The notes under the pieces are model-generated. The model did not search any database, was not told the origin of the DNA, and worked only from the letters and a program-made list of their open reading frames with translations. The position numbers and the translations under genes are program-made. A DNA stretch of 64,000 nt from Toxonevra muliebris (Eukaryota > Arthropoda > Insecta > Diptera > Pallopteridae), in NCBI GenBank assembly GCA_963691655.1, contig OY829326.1, positions 20,572,878 to 20,636,877 on the forward strand. The letters are read 5' to 3'. This document shows positions 33,672-46,679 of the stretch, piece by piece (the stretch's first letter is position 1; every line of letters starts with the position of its first letter).

Positions 33672-34805
33672 TTGGGAGTATGAATGTATAAACTCGTATT
33701 TTTTTCGTAATTTGGACATTTATTGTGAAAAAGTGATTATAAATTTATTTTTTAAAGTATTGTCCATCGTTAGCCACAACCTTTTCCCATCTTTCTGGTA
33801 GCATACGGATTCCGCGTCGAAAGAACTCCTCATCTTTTGAGGCTATCCCCGAATCGACCCATTTTTTGAGTTCTTCGAAAGAACGGAAGTGCTGTTCAGC
33901 CAGGCCATGTGTCATCGATCGGAACAAGTGGTAATCAGAAGGAGCAATGTCTGGAGAATATGGCGGGTGGAGTAGCACTTCCCATTTCAGCGTTTCCAAG
34001 TATGTTTTTACTTGCCTTGCAACATGCGGCCGAGCATTGTCGTGCTGAAAAATAACTTCTTCATGTCTATTCTCATATTCAGGCCTATTATCCTTTAATG
34101 CTCGGCTCAAACGCATCAATTGTAGTCCCCATGCGGTCCCCATGATTTTTTACGCTTTGGGTTATCGTAACGTATCCACTTTTCATCGCTAGTCACAATA
34201 CGATGCAGAAAACCCTTTCTTTTCTGTCGTTCAATCAGCAGTTCACATTTGAAAAATCGTCGTTCGACGTCTCTCGGCTTCAATTCGTACGGCATCCAAT
34301 TTCCTTGCTTTTAATCGTTTAGAAATGGTTGATTGATCAACTCCTAAAGATTCTGCAAGTTTTTGTTGCGTTTGACATGAATCTTCTCCGAGTAATGCCT
34401 TCAATTCTTCATCTTCGAACTTTTTCGGGCCGCCTGAACGTTCCCTGCCTTCAACATCAAAATCACCACTTTTGAAACGGGCATACCACACCTGACACAT
34501 TCTAACGTCTATAGCACAGTCAGGATAAGCTTCAGTGAGTAAACGATGTGCTTCAGTTGCGTTTTTCTTTAAATGGAAGAAGCAAATTAAAACTTCCCGC
34601 AAATGTTGTTTTGTTGGCACGAAATTCGACATTTTCAGCTATAGTAAAACACTTTTGTAAAATTATGAAAATTATTTGACAGATCAATTCTCATAGTATT
34701 TTTGGCGCTCTTCGAGATAGAATAGCTGTCAATGTCAAAAAAAATGGCGCGTATGATAGATATGAAGTTAGTCACAATTACGAGTTTATACATTCATACT
34801 CCCAA
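33672..34805 (-). mobile_element. mariner element, copy 1, with TA duplication
   Basis: The ends are TTGGGAGTATGAATGTATAA and continue identically for 27 bases; TA flanks both sides (33670-33671 and 34806-34807). The element is 1134 bp, shorter than a typical mariner of about 1.3 kb because of internal deletions. The coding strand is minus. It is the same family as the copy at 49627-50865, in the opposite orientation. Confidence 0.95.
33745..34632 (-). pseudogene. mariner transposase pseudogene (D34D), copy 1
   Basis: The reading starts at MSNFVPTKQHLREVLICFFH (34632) with both helix-turn-helix regions intact. A 20-base deletion between AAAAGC repeats (junction at 34307-34312) then removes the counterpart of ALGMIQK and shifts the frame. 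The first catalytic acid survives in a VTSDEKW context, where copy 2 has VTGDEKW. A second deletion at about 34126-34144 removes the segment between KKSWG and LQLMRLSRAL. After it the frame is open to the stop at 33745, with FQHDNARPH and PDIAPSDYHLF separated by the 34 residues expected. The sequence resembles mauritiana/rosa-type mariners; subfamily not certain. Not functional. Confidence 0.92.
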
Positions 34806-34809
34806 TATA

Positions 34810-36705
34810 TCTCAAAAAAAAATTTTTTCCAGTACACATATCTTTTATCAATACTTTCTAATAATTTAGAAGTTAAAAAATTGTATTAAAAAAAAGAAAA
34901 CATCAAATACAATAAACAATAAAAAATTCGCCAAAAATTGAGGGATGTTAATATGCTGATAAAATTGCAAAATGATAATTTTTTTATTTCTAACTTTAAC
35001 AGGATTTTCAGAAGTGATCTTGAACTAAAAGATAATACATTTATAACATATAGTGAAACCAGTTATTTTTATTAGGGCTGCAAATAGTAAAAGTAGTAAA
35101 AACCAACAGGCAACTATACTATATTGTTATTTTTGTATACAAAAAATTATTCGTTGTCAATGAAAATGACAGAGGATATTGAAGTTTATATCCTCTTCAA
35201 AACCCTTTTTGGTTTTTCTTCCTAGCTTGTTTGGTTTTCAAGTAATTTAATTTTTCCTATAGGCTCCGCATTCAATAAATTCAAATAAACAAAGATGCGT
35301 GCGCATCCACAGTACATCCAAAGTACTAAATTTGCCATTTCTTAATTATTGAATATCTCGAAAACTATGACATATACGAAAAAATTACATAAAACTTTTT
35401 TTTTAGAAAATCACTTAAGCTTTTTATGTGTGCTAAATAATTTTTTTTATATCTCCAACGGTTAACCAGTTATTAGTACAAAAAGGCTTTATTCACCAAA
35501 GAGGGGGTTTTTTGGGGGGGTCACTCTGCAACCCCAGAACTGATTTTTGTGGTTTTTGAATCTATCATACCCCCACTAACAATTACTGATAAAAAATAGC
35601 TGTTAAGAGTTGTTATGAACTTTTGGTGAATTTTTTATTTACCGACTGGGCTATAGGGATGTAAAAATTTTTTTTATGTGCATCCATAGGTGAGCAAATT
35701 ATTTTGTTATCATTTCCATAAAAATTTTCAATTTGGAGTTGTATCGCTTTTGTAGTTAGTGCACGTTATATTGAAAATGTAACGCTCGCTACTCTCTTTT
35801 GCGCTCTTTGCTCATCTCTGATGTAGATAGATAAAGAAGTAGGAAAAATATCAAAGCACTTTAGACTGAATAAAGAGGTGAATCTAGCAGTTGACTCTTA
35901 CTAAAATATATGTTAATGTTGTTGTTATAGATTTCCTGATTTTCTTTCGCTTATGACTTCCGAGAAAACTCCACAATGAGCAAACTTAAAACTTTTTTTA
36001 AAACTAGCGTATGCTACAAAATAATAATCACATTTTATAAGTTATTACTTTTTAGATGTTATAAAGCTTGAAAATAAAGAATTATGAATATATCAGACAT
36101 CCTGTCGATGATTGCTTGTGGAAAAGTTCACTCAACTTAAAACACACAAACAACTTGTTTCATTCAATATTCTTTTTTCTCTTTTTTTTTTTTTGTGTGT
36201 TTACTTCAGGTAATGAGTATTGAAAAAGTTCCAACTTATGCTATTGAAATCGATATAAAAATCCATAGAATCTATGTATAAGCGTTGAACGCGCGCAATT
36301 TGGAGGAAATAACACAAACGGAAGGAAGGAAGTTCGTTAGTAGTTATGGATGGAAACTAATGACGGGAGCCACACCGACGACACTGTTAATGGCAAAAAA
36401 TATGAAAAGAAAGCATTGAAAGCAAGTGAAGTAGCAGAACACTTGTGAATATTGTACAGAATGAACCTTAGGGTGGATTAAAAAAAATTTGAAAATCAAG
36501 ATATTTGAAAAAGAGTGCTGTGAGTTACTAAATATTAGCTTCACAGTAAAATCTTAGGACTATGGGAAATCAATTGCTAAGTATTAGAAAGTTTCAACTT
36601 TTTATAATGAGATTGAGAGTGAAGTATAAGAATATTTGAATAAGAATTCAACAGATGAAGAAACTTACATATATGAAATTATTTGATTTTATTTACCACT
36701 AGAGT
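34810..36705. other. Noncoding stretch, nothing firmly recognised
   Basis: AT-rich DNA. A GGGGGTTTTTTGGGGGGG tract lies at 35503-35520, and a short inverted match (TTCACCAAAG / CTTTTGGTGAA) brackets about 130 bp at 35491-35632. A small less AT-rich patch at 36270-36400 has no sustained open frame. No gene supported. Confidence 0.45.
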
Positions 36706-36711
36706 CATTTG

Positions 36712-36960
36712 TGGTTGTCGTAGCGTAGTGGATAGTGTCCTTGTTGACTGTGTTTAATTTTTTCTACCTGGCACTACCTCTTAGTTGGCAAGGGCCTTAA
36801 AGAGGAAAAAGCATAAGAAATGCTTTGATTTCGTTGTTTGGATTCGGTATAAAACTGTAGATCCCTTCCATTCGTATACAAATATAATTCTCACAACATA
36901 AATGAATGCGAAAAGCTCTGTCTAGGCTTTCGATGGCCTGTTGTGATAAAAGAAGAAGGA
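36712..36960 (+). mobile_element. Old tRNA-headed SINE, degenerate
   Basis: An A-box-like TAGCGTAGTGG at 36721-36731 starts a tRNA-like head; the B box region is badly decayed. The body contains GGTATAAAACTGTAGATCC at about 36847, corresponding to GGCGTTAAACTGTAGGTCC in the SINE at 24174, and a GGCCTGTTGTGATAAAAGAA tail region. No clear target duplication was found. It is a plausible older relative of the 24174 copy. Confidence 0.5.
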
Positions 36961-36964
36961 GAGA

Positions 36965-39335
36965 ATTAGGGTCACATAAATTTTCTTATAATACTTTCAT
37001 TTTACTTTCTAATGTTATTGTTACACCCTAATATTTATGTGTGTATGCATGAACTGACTGGCGACCAGTCAGTTGTCTGTTGTATTACATATATACATAC
37101 CTAGCAAGCGAGTTAAGAGGTTATCAAGAAGTTTATAAAATTTAAAGGAAATAGTAGCAAAAGGTGCGCCAAACACTGACACTTGAAACCAAAGTCGATT
37201 TGTTGCCAAAGACGCAGAAAAAAAAAACTAAATAATAATAAAAAAAAAAAAAATAGAAAAGAAAAATCCAACAGTCACGTGCACAAAAATAATTATATTT
37301 TTAATTGAAAGAAAAACTCGTTTTCTTTTTCCAATAATTAATTTTCATTTTTGTTTTTTTTTACATTTGCAGCACAAACAGTTTGGATTCTATGTCTACT
37401 ATTAAACGATGGCAACTCTTCAAAGCAAGCAACGTCACTGACGCAACATTTAAATTCCTGGTAAATTTTTTTTAAATTAAAGTCAAAAAGTTTCTCAAAA
37501 AGTTGCTTACTTTTTTCGCACAATTTTTACTTCTTTTTTATGTAGGGACAAAAAAAAAGAAAAGGAAAACAAAAATTATGATTAATTGAATTAAAAACTT
37601 CTTTTGCATAATTTCGGCGCTTGACGCTAGCTGCCGCATCAAATGACACAAGCACTTGCAATGTGGGAGATGGTAGTGTGAATGTTGAAATAAGGGAGTA
37701 GGGGGATAAGCATATAATAAAAAACAACAACAACAACATTGTAGTATACTGAACTGTAAACTAAAATTGTTAGATGCCAGCAGAAGCTAACTGTCCGTGA
37801 CATTTTTGTTAAAAAGTGCACGAAATTATAATATGGGCGTGTGTGTATATGAAGAAGGCAAATGTTGGGGGATAAGAGGACGGGAGAAAGGGGACAAGAA
37901 CTTGAAGTGTGTATGTGGCTGGGGCATAAATAAATGCCTCTGTGACACAAATTATGCGAAAATCTACTTACAAGAATATTAATCACTTTGTTAAACTTTC
38001 ATATTTCCCCTTCCTCCGCTCTTCTCTCCGCATTCTCGTTTACACTTTCACTTTAATATCACTTTTTTGTTCTTTTTCTTCTTCTTCCTCGTTTTCTTAT
38101 GTATTTTTTTCATATGCTTTACACACGAGCTAGCATTTCTACTTCTACTTTTAGTATTATTATAATTCTCCCCTCAAGCGCTACCAAAATGTTGCAAACT
38201 TTATTATTTTCTATGTTATTTTTAGTTTAAATGTAAATATCTTTGCTTAGTCCTGAAGGCAACAGCAGTTCGCTCTGTTGCGCCTAAAAATAGATGTGTT
38301 TTTCCTTGCGTTCATTAATAAAATTCTCGTAAACATGATATGTGCCCACCACTTGGCAACATACCATTTTACATAGTTGCTTATTTCCGTTTCTACTTGT
38401 CTATTTTGTAGGGGTATACAACCAACTCTCTTTGACGATTCGCTCTTTTGGATTTTTTGCTTGCTTGATAAACTGTTTGCGTTTGGCAGTTCAATGTGTG
38501 CGTGTGTGTGCGGATGGAGTTTTGCATATTTTTAGGCGGAATTTAAATATTATGACATGATGTAATCAATCAATCTGCGGTTATGTTTGTAGGTATTTTT
38601 CATTCACTTGTGTGTACGTGCAAATAAGTATAGAGAGCTAGAGAAAGAGTGAGAGAGAGAGAGAGTGAGAAAGACAGACACTTTTAAGGTATTTTAGAAT
38701 GTGCTGTTGTTCATTCATGATTTTGACATGATTTTTAAAATTAAATTTTCTCTTGTTTTCTTTGTGTTGTATACAAAAGTTTTCATTTTTGTTTTTGTTT
38801 TGTTTCTTGCTTTACTTAATCATAATACTTTTTATGATGTTATGGTAAGGACGAAGAAAAAATGATAGTAGGTTTCTATTTGTTTTAGGTACACACTCGT
38901 CTTTTGATTGGAATTTGAGTAGTGAAGCTTAAGGTATGAAATATGTAAGAATTTATTCTTGAGTGGATTGAGAAAATTTGTAAAAATAAATAACCATTTG
39001 CTAGAAAAAAGGTAAACCGCATTTATTATGTAATTTGTTTAAAATAAACAGCCTTCGTTTGCATCCACTTGCAATTTAGGTTTTTCGTGTCTCAGTGGTT
39101 GGTGTAAGGATTATGAAATTGAAACATTTAAATACAGAATTCAGTTTCTAGAATTTTAGTAAGTCCGATCCCGAACATCCTGCATATGCAGACCTAATAC
39201 TCAGCTGGGATTTAAAGGGAATATATTATTATTTTTAACCCAAAATAAATTAAGTCTTGACAGAGCCTTTTATATGCTTTGATCAATCTTTTGATAAAAG
39301 GAAAATTGAAGAGTTTCATTGACTGAATTTTACCA
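36965..39335. other. Noncoding, simple-repeat-rich stretch
   Basis: Poly-A (37210-37260), AACAACAACAAC (37724-37738), GAGAGAGAG (38646-38664) and TTCTTCTTCC tracts. Open frames up to 115 codons here are of low-complexity type and occur on both strands over the same bases. No gene supported. Confidence 0.55.
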
Positions 39336-39347
39336 AGGACTCGCAAG

Positions 39348-39916
39348 CAGTGCCGTCGAGAGAAAATTCGAGCCCGGTGGTGATAACCTCTGGGAACCCT
39401 CCCCCCTCCCTTATCACTTCCCACCACAAATGATACAATAAATATCTCCGTACTGCTCACAGAGGAATGTGTTTCAGAATTCGGAATATATAAAAATACA
39501 AATACAAATATCAAAAAACATTTTACTTTAATTACATTAAAGGTTTTTCTTATCAACTCTCATAATGCGCATAATTCATAAGTACGCCTTTCTTGCTTTG
39601 GCTGATGCGAAGGAATTGATGATCTCTTCAAAATTTAATTTTCTTGCTAGTTTCGCTTCCAGGCGTAGAGTGGGTAAACTTGACACTCTAGTTTGAGTAG
39701 GGCAGGATCGATGGAAGTTTTTCATTCTTTTTAATATGGGACCCAGGCCCGTCTGCAAAATGTCTTCACGATTGATAAATGATTAACCTGATAGACGTAT
39801 TGATGCTTGTTAAAGGTTTTCTGGATTTTAGGATTTGGACTGAAATACAGGTCCCCTCACAAAAATCCGGGCCCTGTGGGAATCCCACCAAACCCACCCC
39901 CCTCTCGTCGAGCCTG
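39348..39916 (-). mobile_element. Short hAT transposon derivative with perfect 8-bp target duplication
   Basis: CTCGCAAG occurs at 39340-39347 and at 39917-39924. The ends are CAGTGCCGTCGAGAG and, inward from the right, CAGGCTCGACGAGAG, which agree at most positions. An 8-bp duplication with CAG ends is the hAT signature. It keeps only the last part of a transposase gene on the minus strand, so it is an internal-deletion derivative of 569 bp. Confidence 0.9.
39576..39758 (-). pseudogene. hAT transposase C-terminal fragment
   Basis: The minus-strand frame ends SLPTLRLEAKLARKLNFEEI, then INSFASAKARKAYL and a stop. This is the usual end of the hAT C-terminal dimerisation region (LSxLxIExxLAxxLxFxxxIxxFAxxKARK). 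Everything upstream, including the catalytic residues and zinc finger, is missing. The setting, inside a hAT-type terminal repeat pair in the matching orientation, supports the call. Confidence 0.75.
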
Positions 39917-40009
39917 CTCGCAAGTATTTTAGTCAAGATATAAAATTCATACTAACAGTTTTTTCTTTTAAACGATTATCGGGATTTTCACCCTAGCCCC
40001 ACGAATTAT

Positions 40010-40800
40010 TTCTGACTGCCAATAACTGCCACTATTTACCTCTGAATTGTCTGTAAGAGTCATTCGTTTTTTTTTTTGCCTTATTCTGATTGCTTCTGAC
40101 TTACTGTTTTAGTCTCAGATTGACTGCCATTTATTGCCGGTAATATGCAGCTTCTGTTTGCCTTAGATCAAAATTCTATTGGCGACATAAATTTCGTTAA
40201 TGCTTTCGACGATTCACCATCTCTAATTACTTTAGATTGTATCTGTATTCTACTGACTGCCTCTAATATCCTGTTTTTTTAACATTTTGTCTCACACTAC
40301 TTCTGCCATCATTTTATTGGCTCCGATTGTCTTTGACTTTCTCAGACTGTCCCAGATCAGTTTTTTTTAGCTCTGTTTGCCATAGACTCCCTCAGGCTAT
40401 CTTAAATTGCATTTGTTTAATACTAATTGCCTTGAATTGTCTCTGACTGTCATTCGTTTTTTCAGACTGTCTCTGACTTTCCATTTTAGCTTAATATTGC
40501 TCTCAGAATGACTACCATTTATTGCCACTAATAAGTTCTCTGACTACTTCCGGATGCTTTACACCAAACTTCTGTTAGCGATATTCAGTTCATTCTGGCT
40601 ATGACACATTCGACAATTTGGGTAATATGACTGTCAATTATTCTTTTTAAATACCTCACACTATCCACTATCTTAGACTGGATCTGATTTGCTCTTATTG
40701 CCAAGTGTTTTGCTTCCTCTGATTACCATTTCGCTAGTCGTTTCTTATTGACTCTCAATCCTTGAGTTTAAAAATTTGTTCGTTTTTTCCCGGTCTTCAT
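40010..40800 (+). repeat. Degenerate short-period tandem repeat, TCTGACTGCC-like
   Basis: Imperfect units around CTCTGACTGCCATT and TCTGACTTACTG recur throughout (for example near 40086, 40116, 40252, 40345, 40443, 40466). Period is about 10-14 bases with heavy divergence. It has no coding frame and resembles the other degenerate arrays in the window in style but not in unit. Confidence 0.55.
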
Positions 40801-40804
40801 CTTT

Positions 40805-43800
40805 TTTTTGAGACCTCCTCCTTTTTTCAGAAACTGAGTGTCTGTTATTACGCTTATGACATTACACTCAATTTTCATTTATACCACACAATTTTTATTT
40901 ATCCCATATTAAATCGCTAAAGGCCTTCAGTTTCACTTCAAGCATTCTCAAAGGGATTGAACTTTTTAATCCTAGCGAAATATTTACGAGTTAAACTAAA
41001 ACCCTTTAAGTTATTACTTTTCTAGGGATCTCATTTCCTATTCCTTATTTTTTTTTTTTATTTTTACTGCAATTCTAATCCTTTAAGGTAATAAAATTAT
41101 TAACTCTGGTAACAGCAAACAAGTCGAAAACAAATTTCCATTGAATACAGGTGTAAAATTACAGTTTTTCTCCACAATATTCGTTTAATTGTAAGCATAC
41201 ACTGAACTGAAACAGAAGCTGAAACCAAAATGTTACGAAAAACATGCACAAACTCAATTGTAAAAGTGAATGGCTTTTAAAGAAGCGTTAAGGATTAAAT
41301 AATGCATGCAAATATGCAAATATTGTTCATGTTTGCAACGTGAATGCAAGCAGCAACAGGATAAACTTGTTGCAACATATGCTCTCAATGCTGTTTCGTT
41401 TTTTATTTTTTTATTTTATTATCATCATTGCCACTGCTGCTACTCTTAATTGTATTAAATACTATTTTCTGTAGCAACTGTTGGTAGTTGTTGTTCTTAT
41501 TGTTGCTGCTGCTGTTGCTCTGGGGCTTAATAATACAGAGAATGTGTTAAATGCAAGCAGAAAATGCGATTTACTATTTTTTTATACATATAACAAAAAC
41601 ACTTAAAATGACACACACACACACACACAGATACAAGAACAAATAAAAATGCATGAACGCTTGTGTGTCTGTTTGTCTGCTTTATGGCTATATGGCGAAG
41701 CACCTAACAATGTTGCAAATCTGCTGAGTTGACAAAGACATAACGTACATACGTAAAAGCAACAGTCGAGTTGAGCAGAAAGATGAGATGCGATGAACAT
41801 GAATGAGAGCTGCCAGCCAAATAAGAAGGAATGAAAATGTTAAATGCTTGTCGCACAATATTGAAAGAGATTTCTTTAGTAGCTATGTATGTACAATAAT
41901 CGTAGCTTTTATTCTCATGAAAGTAAAGTATTAAATGCATTCAAGTGGAAGTACATACATACATGTATGTAACTAGGAAGAACAAAAAAATATCGTAAAA
42001 ATATATGAATTTGCAGCAGCTTTTATCTGCGACATGCTACAGAGAAACATTTGTTAGAATAAAAAGAATAAGCAATAGAGCGATTTTTTGAAAGGATTTT
42101 ATAATCCAATGATTTGTTTGAGTTTATAGTTTTGCGTAGGATTTAAAGCGTGTATGGTTAATGAAAAAAGCTTTGTTCGTTTCACAAATAAAAAAAACCT
42201 AATAACAGAGGGGTGAGAGTTTGGAAGGCGAGGCGGAAGGAGGAAGGATTAAAGTGAATCTAGACAATACATAGTTGACAATAAAGTTATGACAATGTCA
42301 TGCACCGATTTATTTAGCTGAAGAGAAGGCAAAAGCATATCAGAACAAGCGACAGTCATCGCAACAGCTTCTTATTATAATTAATTCATAATAAGATTTC
42401 AGAGTTTGTTGATCTTTTAACCTTTGCGGAATATTTACATAATTAGCTTTCAAATTCAGTTCAAATGAGGTTCAATTCTCTGTATTTCTTAATCTCTTGA
42501 GGCTAAGTCGGAGGTTCTAATGACTTAAATTTAATTTATTGTACCTTGTATAGGTTTTTTGTGCCGTTTTATGAAATTTTGAGCTTTGAAAAGTTTGGGA
42601 AACTTGGCACGTTCAGTATTAATAACAAACAAGAACAAATTCATATTTTTGCTTCTGCGAAGAATTTAAAAGAATATACTGAGTTGAGCATAATTTTTAA
42701 GGGGTCAAAGATCAAAATGCCTGATATTTTCATTGGTAAGGGGAGCAATGGTTAAAACTACAACCCCCTAGGATCTGTTAGTGCTGAGAAGGATTCGAAA
42801 TTTCATCTATTATTCTTAATTGACTTTCGCTTAAATGAACTACCCGTTTTTTTGTTGCATTTAATGTTTTGATTTTTACGTTAAAATTGTATTAAAATTT
42901 CCGCATTCGCAAAATCTAAAAAATAAGTGTAATTTATATGACGCCAACTGGTAAAAGTTAAGCTTAGGTTTCTACTCATACTCAAATCGAAATCTATTCA
43001 TTCAAAAAGTTACTTTTTATTGCTTTTGTTTGTTCTTGTTATTGTTTTACATACTCTCGGAGAGCGAAGAGCCAAAATGAGACAAGCAAATGAGCACGAG
43101 GTGAACCTCCCTCCTCCATTTATAAACCCACGCTCATGTGATCTTTTCTATAGTATGTGGTTTTTTGTTGTAGTAATTTTGTATTACCCAAAGTGGTTCA
43201 TGAAATTTAGACACGGGCTTGAAAGTAACAAAGCCGCTTTCTGTTATACGAAACCATGCAGCAGTAAACTGCCAATACAAAAAGTTATCAACTTAAAAAA
43301 AAAGCTTTTTAAAAAGTAGGTACGCACATTAACAAGTACACACTACACGTGTCCTTAAGTTTAATTTGCTTGTAAGCGAATTGTAAAATAATAACAACTA
43401 AAAGAAATTGAACCTCAAAATTGTTGCTCTGCCTGTCTTTAGCATGTGTTGCGTTTTCATGGCAACTTTGTAACCAGCAACCAAAAACAACCACATTGCT
43501 CCTATTGCTAAGGGAGATATTTTGTTGCTCATTAAATTCACGCTATGTACTTGTTGTTGTTGTTGCGGCTGTTATTGCTATTGGCATTTTTGTTATAGTG
43601 ATTTTAGCATCACTGTGTTACTATTGCTGATGTTGTGTTGTTGTAGTTTTGTACTTTATTGCTCACTGAGTTATTTTAATTAAAAACTTTTTCAAGTGAC
43701 ACTTTTCGTTGTCGCTGTCGTTTGTTCAAGAAGGAGAACACGACGTTGAGGTTCAGGAGGTTCTCTCCACCAAACGTTTGCAATGTGGTTTAACTTGTAA

Positions 43801-44805
43801 GAAGAAATTTTGGCTAAAGAACTTTTTCTTTTGTGTGTGTGTGTGTGTGCATTCTCTATTCGCTATTAAAATTTAACATTTTCATTTTACGTATGCAAAC
43901 TCACATACACATAAACAAATATCTGCATATGCATGTTTGTATGTGCGCATGTATGTATGTATGAAAGTGTACGTACATTTTGGGTGTATGATTTTTTTCT
44001 TGCTTTGTTTCTAATCTCATTGAGATAAGAATGTAAGAGCAAAGCTAGAGACACTTACAATCTCACACACAAATACATGTTTCCAAATATGTATTGTTGT
44101 TGTATGCCTATAAAATGAGTTTGTTGCCATTTTCCTTTGCTTTGTGTGATTTTCTTTTTCCGTTGGTGACATTTGCTATTTTTAAGGTTTAAAGCGAAAT
44201 TTAAGATGTGTAAAATATTTATACATTTGTGCATGTGTTTGTGTATCTATGTATGTGTGTAAAACTGTTGACATAAAAATAAATGATTTCTTCTCTTTGT
44301 TCTTGTTTGTTTGGTTCAAATTTTACTATATACTACCAAAATGGCATAAAGGCGCAGAACAAAAACACACATTATTTTTGTGTGTATTTTTTTTTTTGCT
44401 ATTTCTTTTCTTCTTATTTCTTAATTTTTTTTCTATACTTTACTTTGTATTTTCAACAGCTAATCCCTACTTTACGACTTGTTGACATAAACAATTTTTT
44501 CACTTCAACCTTCAACCTAAGATGCAAATCCAACGTATTTAGACTTTGCAACATTTCACCTGTCAAGTTTGGTATGCATTTTATACTTGTCGCTACTTTT
44601 TGGCATTTGTATACTTAGTGCTACTCTACAGTCAAGTGAAGTGTCAATATTTTTGACAACAATTCTGGTAAATACAATATAATTCTGATTTCAACAACAT
44701 GTTGTAGGGTTTTCATGAAACACTTTCATCCAACACTTTAAGCCTTAGGTTTTGCCAACAACAAGTTTTTAAAATTTTATTAACTTCTGTTCCTTAAATT
44801 CTTTT
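40805..44805. other. Noncoding, simple-repeat-rich stretch
   Basis: Contains GTTGTTGTT/GCTGCTGCTG runs (41480-41520, 43549-43570), (AC)n at 41611-41629, (GT)n at 43833-43850 and TGTATG repeats near 43930-43970. Open frames translate hydrophobic low-complexity sequence. No gene supported. Confidence 0.55.
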
Positions 44806-44814
44806 ATTCTTTAT

Positions 44815-45840
44815 TTGTTCAAACCTTAGATTCCTTCAGCTTCGGACTTTTCGGTCTAAGATTCTTTCAAACAAACATTCTTTTATTTTCAGATTATTTT
44901 ACTCAGATTCAAATTCTTTCAGACTTAAATTTCCTTAGTTACAGGTTGTTTTAACCTTAGATTCTTTCAGCTTGAAATCTTAGATTCAAATTTTTTCAGG
45001 CTTAGAATTTTTCGTTTCAGATTCTTTCAACCTCAGATTCTTTCAGCTTGAAATTTTTAGAAGTTTAGCTTCAGATTAATTGACTTAGGTTCAAATCCTT
45101 TCAGACTTAAAATTTTTTTATTTAGTTTCAGATTTTTTCAATCTCTGATTATTTCAGCCTTAAATTATAACAAGTTCAGATTCTTTCAGCTTCAAATTTG
45201 TCCAGCCTTAGACAATTTCATCTTTAGTTTCCTTCAGCCCCTGAATAATTTAAGATTCAGATTCCTTCAGTTTCAGATTTTTTGAGTCAGATTATTCCAG
45301 TCTCAAGTTCTTTCAGTCATAGATCCTCAGATTATTTTAGTCTCAAATTTAGCTCCACATTCTTTCAGCAACGGATTATTTCAACTTCAGATTTTTTTAG
45401 TTTTAGATTCTTTAAACCTCAGATTCTTCCAGCATAACTCAACATCAAATACCTTTAGCCTCATATTGTTCCATCCGCAAGATCTTTCAGTTTTGGATTC
45501 TTTGAATCTTAAATTTTTTCGGTCTAAAATCATTTTAGCCCCAAATTCTTTCGGAGTCAAATCCTTGTATTTTTTAATTCTTATAATTTTTTCTGTTGAG
45601 CCTCAAATTGTTTCAATGTTAGAATTCTCAAATTACTTTAACATCATATTCTTTCACCCAAAGATTTTTTCCGTCTCAGTTTCTTCAACCTCAGTTTTCT
45701 TAAGCCTCAGATTTTTCCAGTTTCAGATTCTTTCAATCTCAGATTCTGTCAGTTTCACATTCATTTCACCTCAAATTATTTTAGTATCATATATTTTCCG
45801 CTTCAATATCTTACGATTCTAGATTCTCTGAGCTTGTGTG
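44815..45840 (+). repeat. Degenerate about 12-bp tandem repeat, AGATTCTTTCAG-like, about 1 kb
   Basis: Units such as CAGATTCTTTCAG, CCTCAGATTCTTTCAG and TTAGATTCCTTCAG recur across about 1 kb. The 118-codon plus-strand open frame at 45466-45822 (rich in F, S, I, L) is a by-product of the array having few stops, not a gene. A smaller patch of the same unit occurs at about 48105-48300. Confidence 0.8.
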
Positions 45841-45844
45841 TATT

Positions 45845-46675
45845 TCCTGCTGTATATTAATAGTATCAATCTTAACACTTTTCCATATAAAAAATATACC
45901 GAAATTTTATTTTTTATTTTTTATATATGCTCATAAATGAATTTATGCAGTTTTAAAAATGGCTTTACTTTATAAAGAGATTGTTATTTCAACATAAGTA
46001 TTAAATATTCAAATATGTATGAGATTTTTAAATTAAGCCGCAATGTCTTAAAGTTGAAATTACATTTTAATCTTACATAGATGGATATATGAAAAAGTTC
46101 TCAAGCTCAATGATTAATTACCTTATTTTTTATGTTCTCGTATCATTAAGTATCAGTTAAGTTGAACACAAAAATATTTGTATATGTAAGTGAAGTGATA
46201 CATCACACCGAACTTTCTAGCTGTGTCATAACGTGCAATGTTCCTTGGATTAAAATGAGATTATAACAACAGCTAAAAGTAGATATTATTAAATGAAGGA
46301 TTGAGTATAATGAATCAATTTCAATAAATAATTAATAACATTTTGCTGCAAAAAGTAAAAGTAAAATTTAAAATGTAATATAAAATTTAAAAATATAAAT
46401 TTTTTTAACAGAAATTACCTCCAATTATTTTAACAGTAACCTCTGTAGATTTAATTGTTTTTTCTGATTAATTCGTGGCAAGTATTTTTCTCACTGAAAA
46501 ATAAAACGGAATTGGAATTAATTTGAAAGTTTTTAAAATATACTTTAAAGTCGAATTTAATTGTTTAAAAGTTTTACAGATTTACATATAAACAAGTTAT
46601 CCCAATACCAAAAGGAAAAAAGAGACGAACATATTTGTAACACCCTCAGTTTGAACACAGCCTCGTGCAAAAAAA
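45845..46675. other. Noncoding, nothing recognised
   Basis: Very AT-rich; no gene, hairpin or array that I could support. Confidence 0.5.
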
Positions 46676-46679
46676 TGTA

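Noticed and set aside
35491..35632. A small inverted-repeat element
   Set aside because: The inverted match is only about 11 bases in AT-rich DNA and has no flanking duplication.
37639..37986. A 115-codon minus-strand frame
   Set aside because: Low-complexity residue content, overlapping frames on the other strand, no motif.
45466..45822. A 118-codon open frame
   Set aside because: It is a translation of the AGATTCTTTCAG-type tandem array, which is poor in stop codons in this frame.
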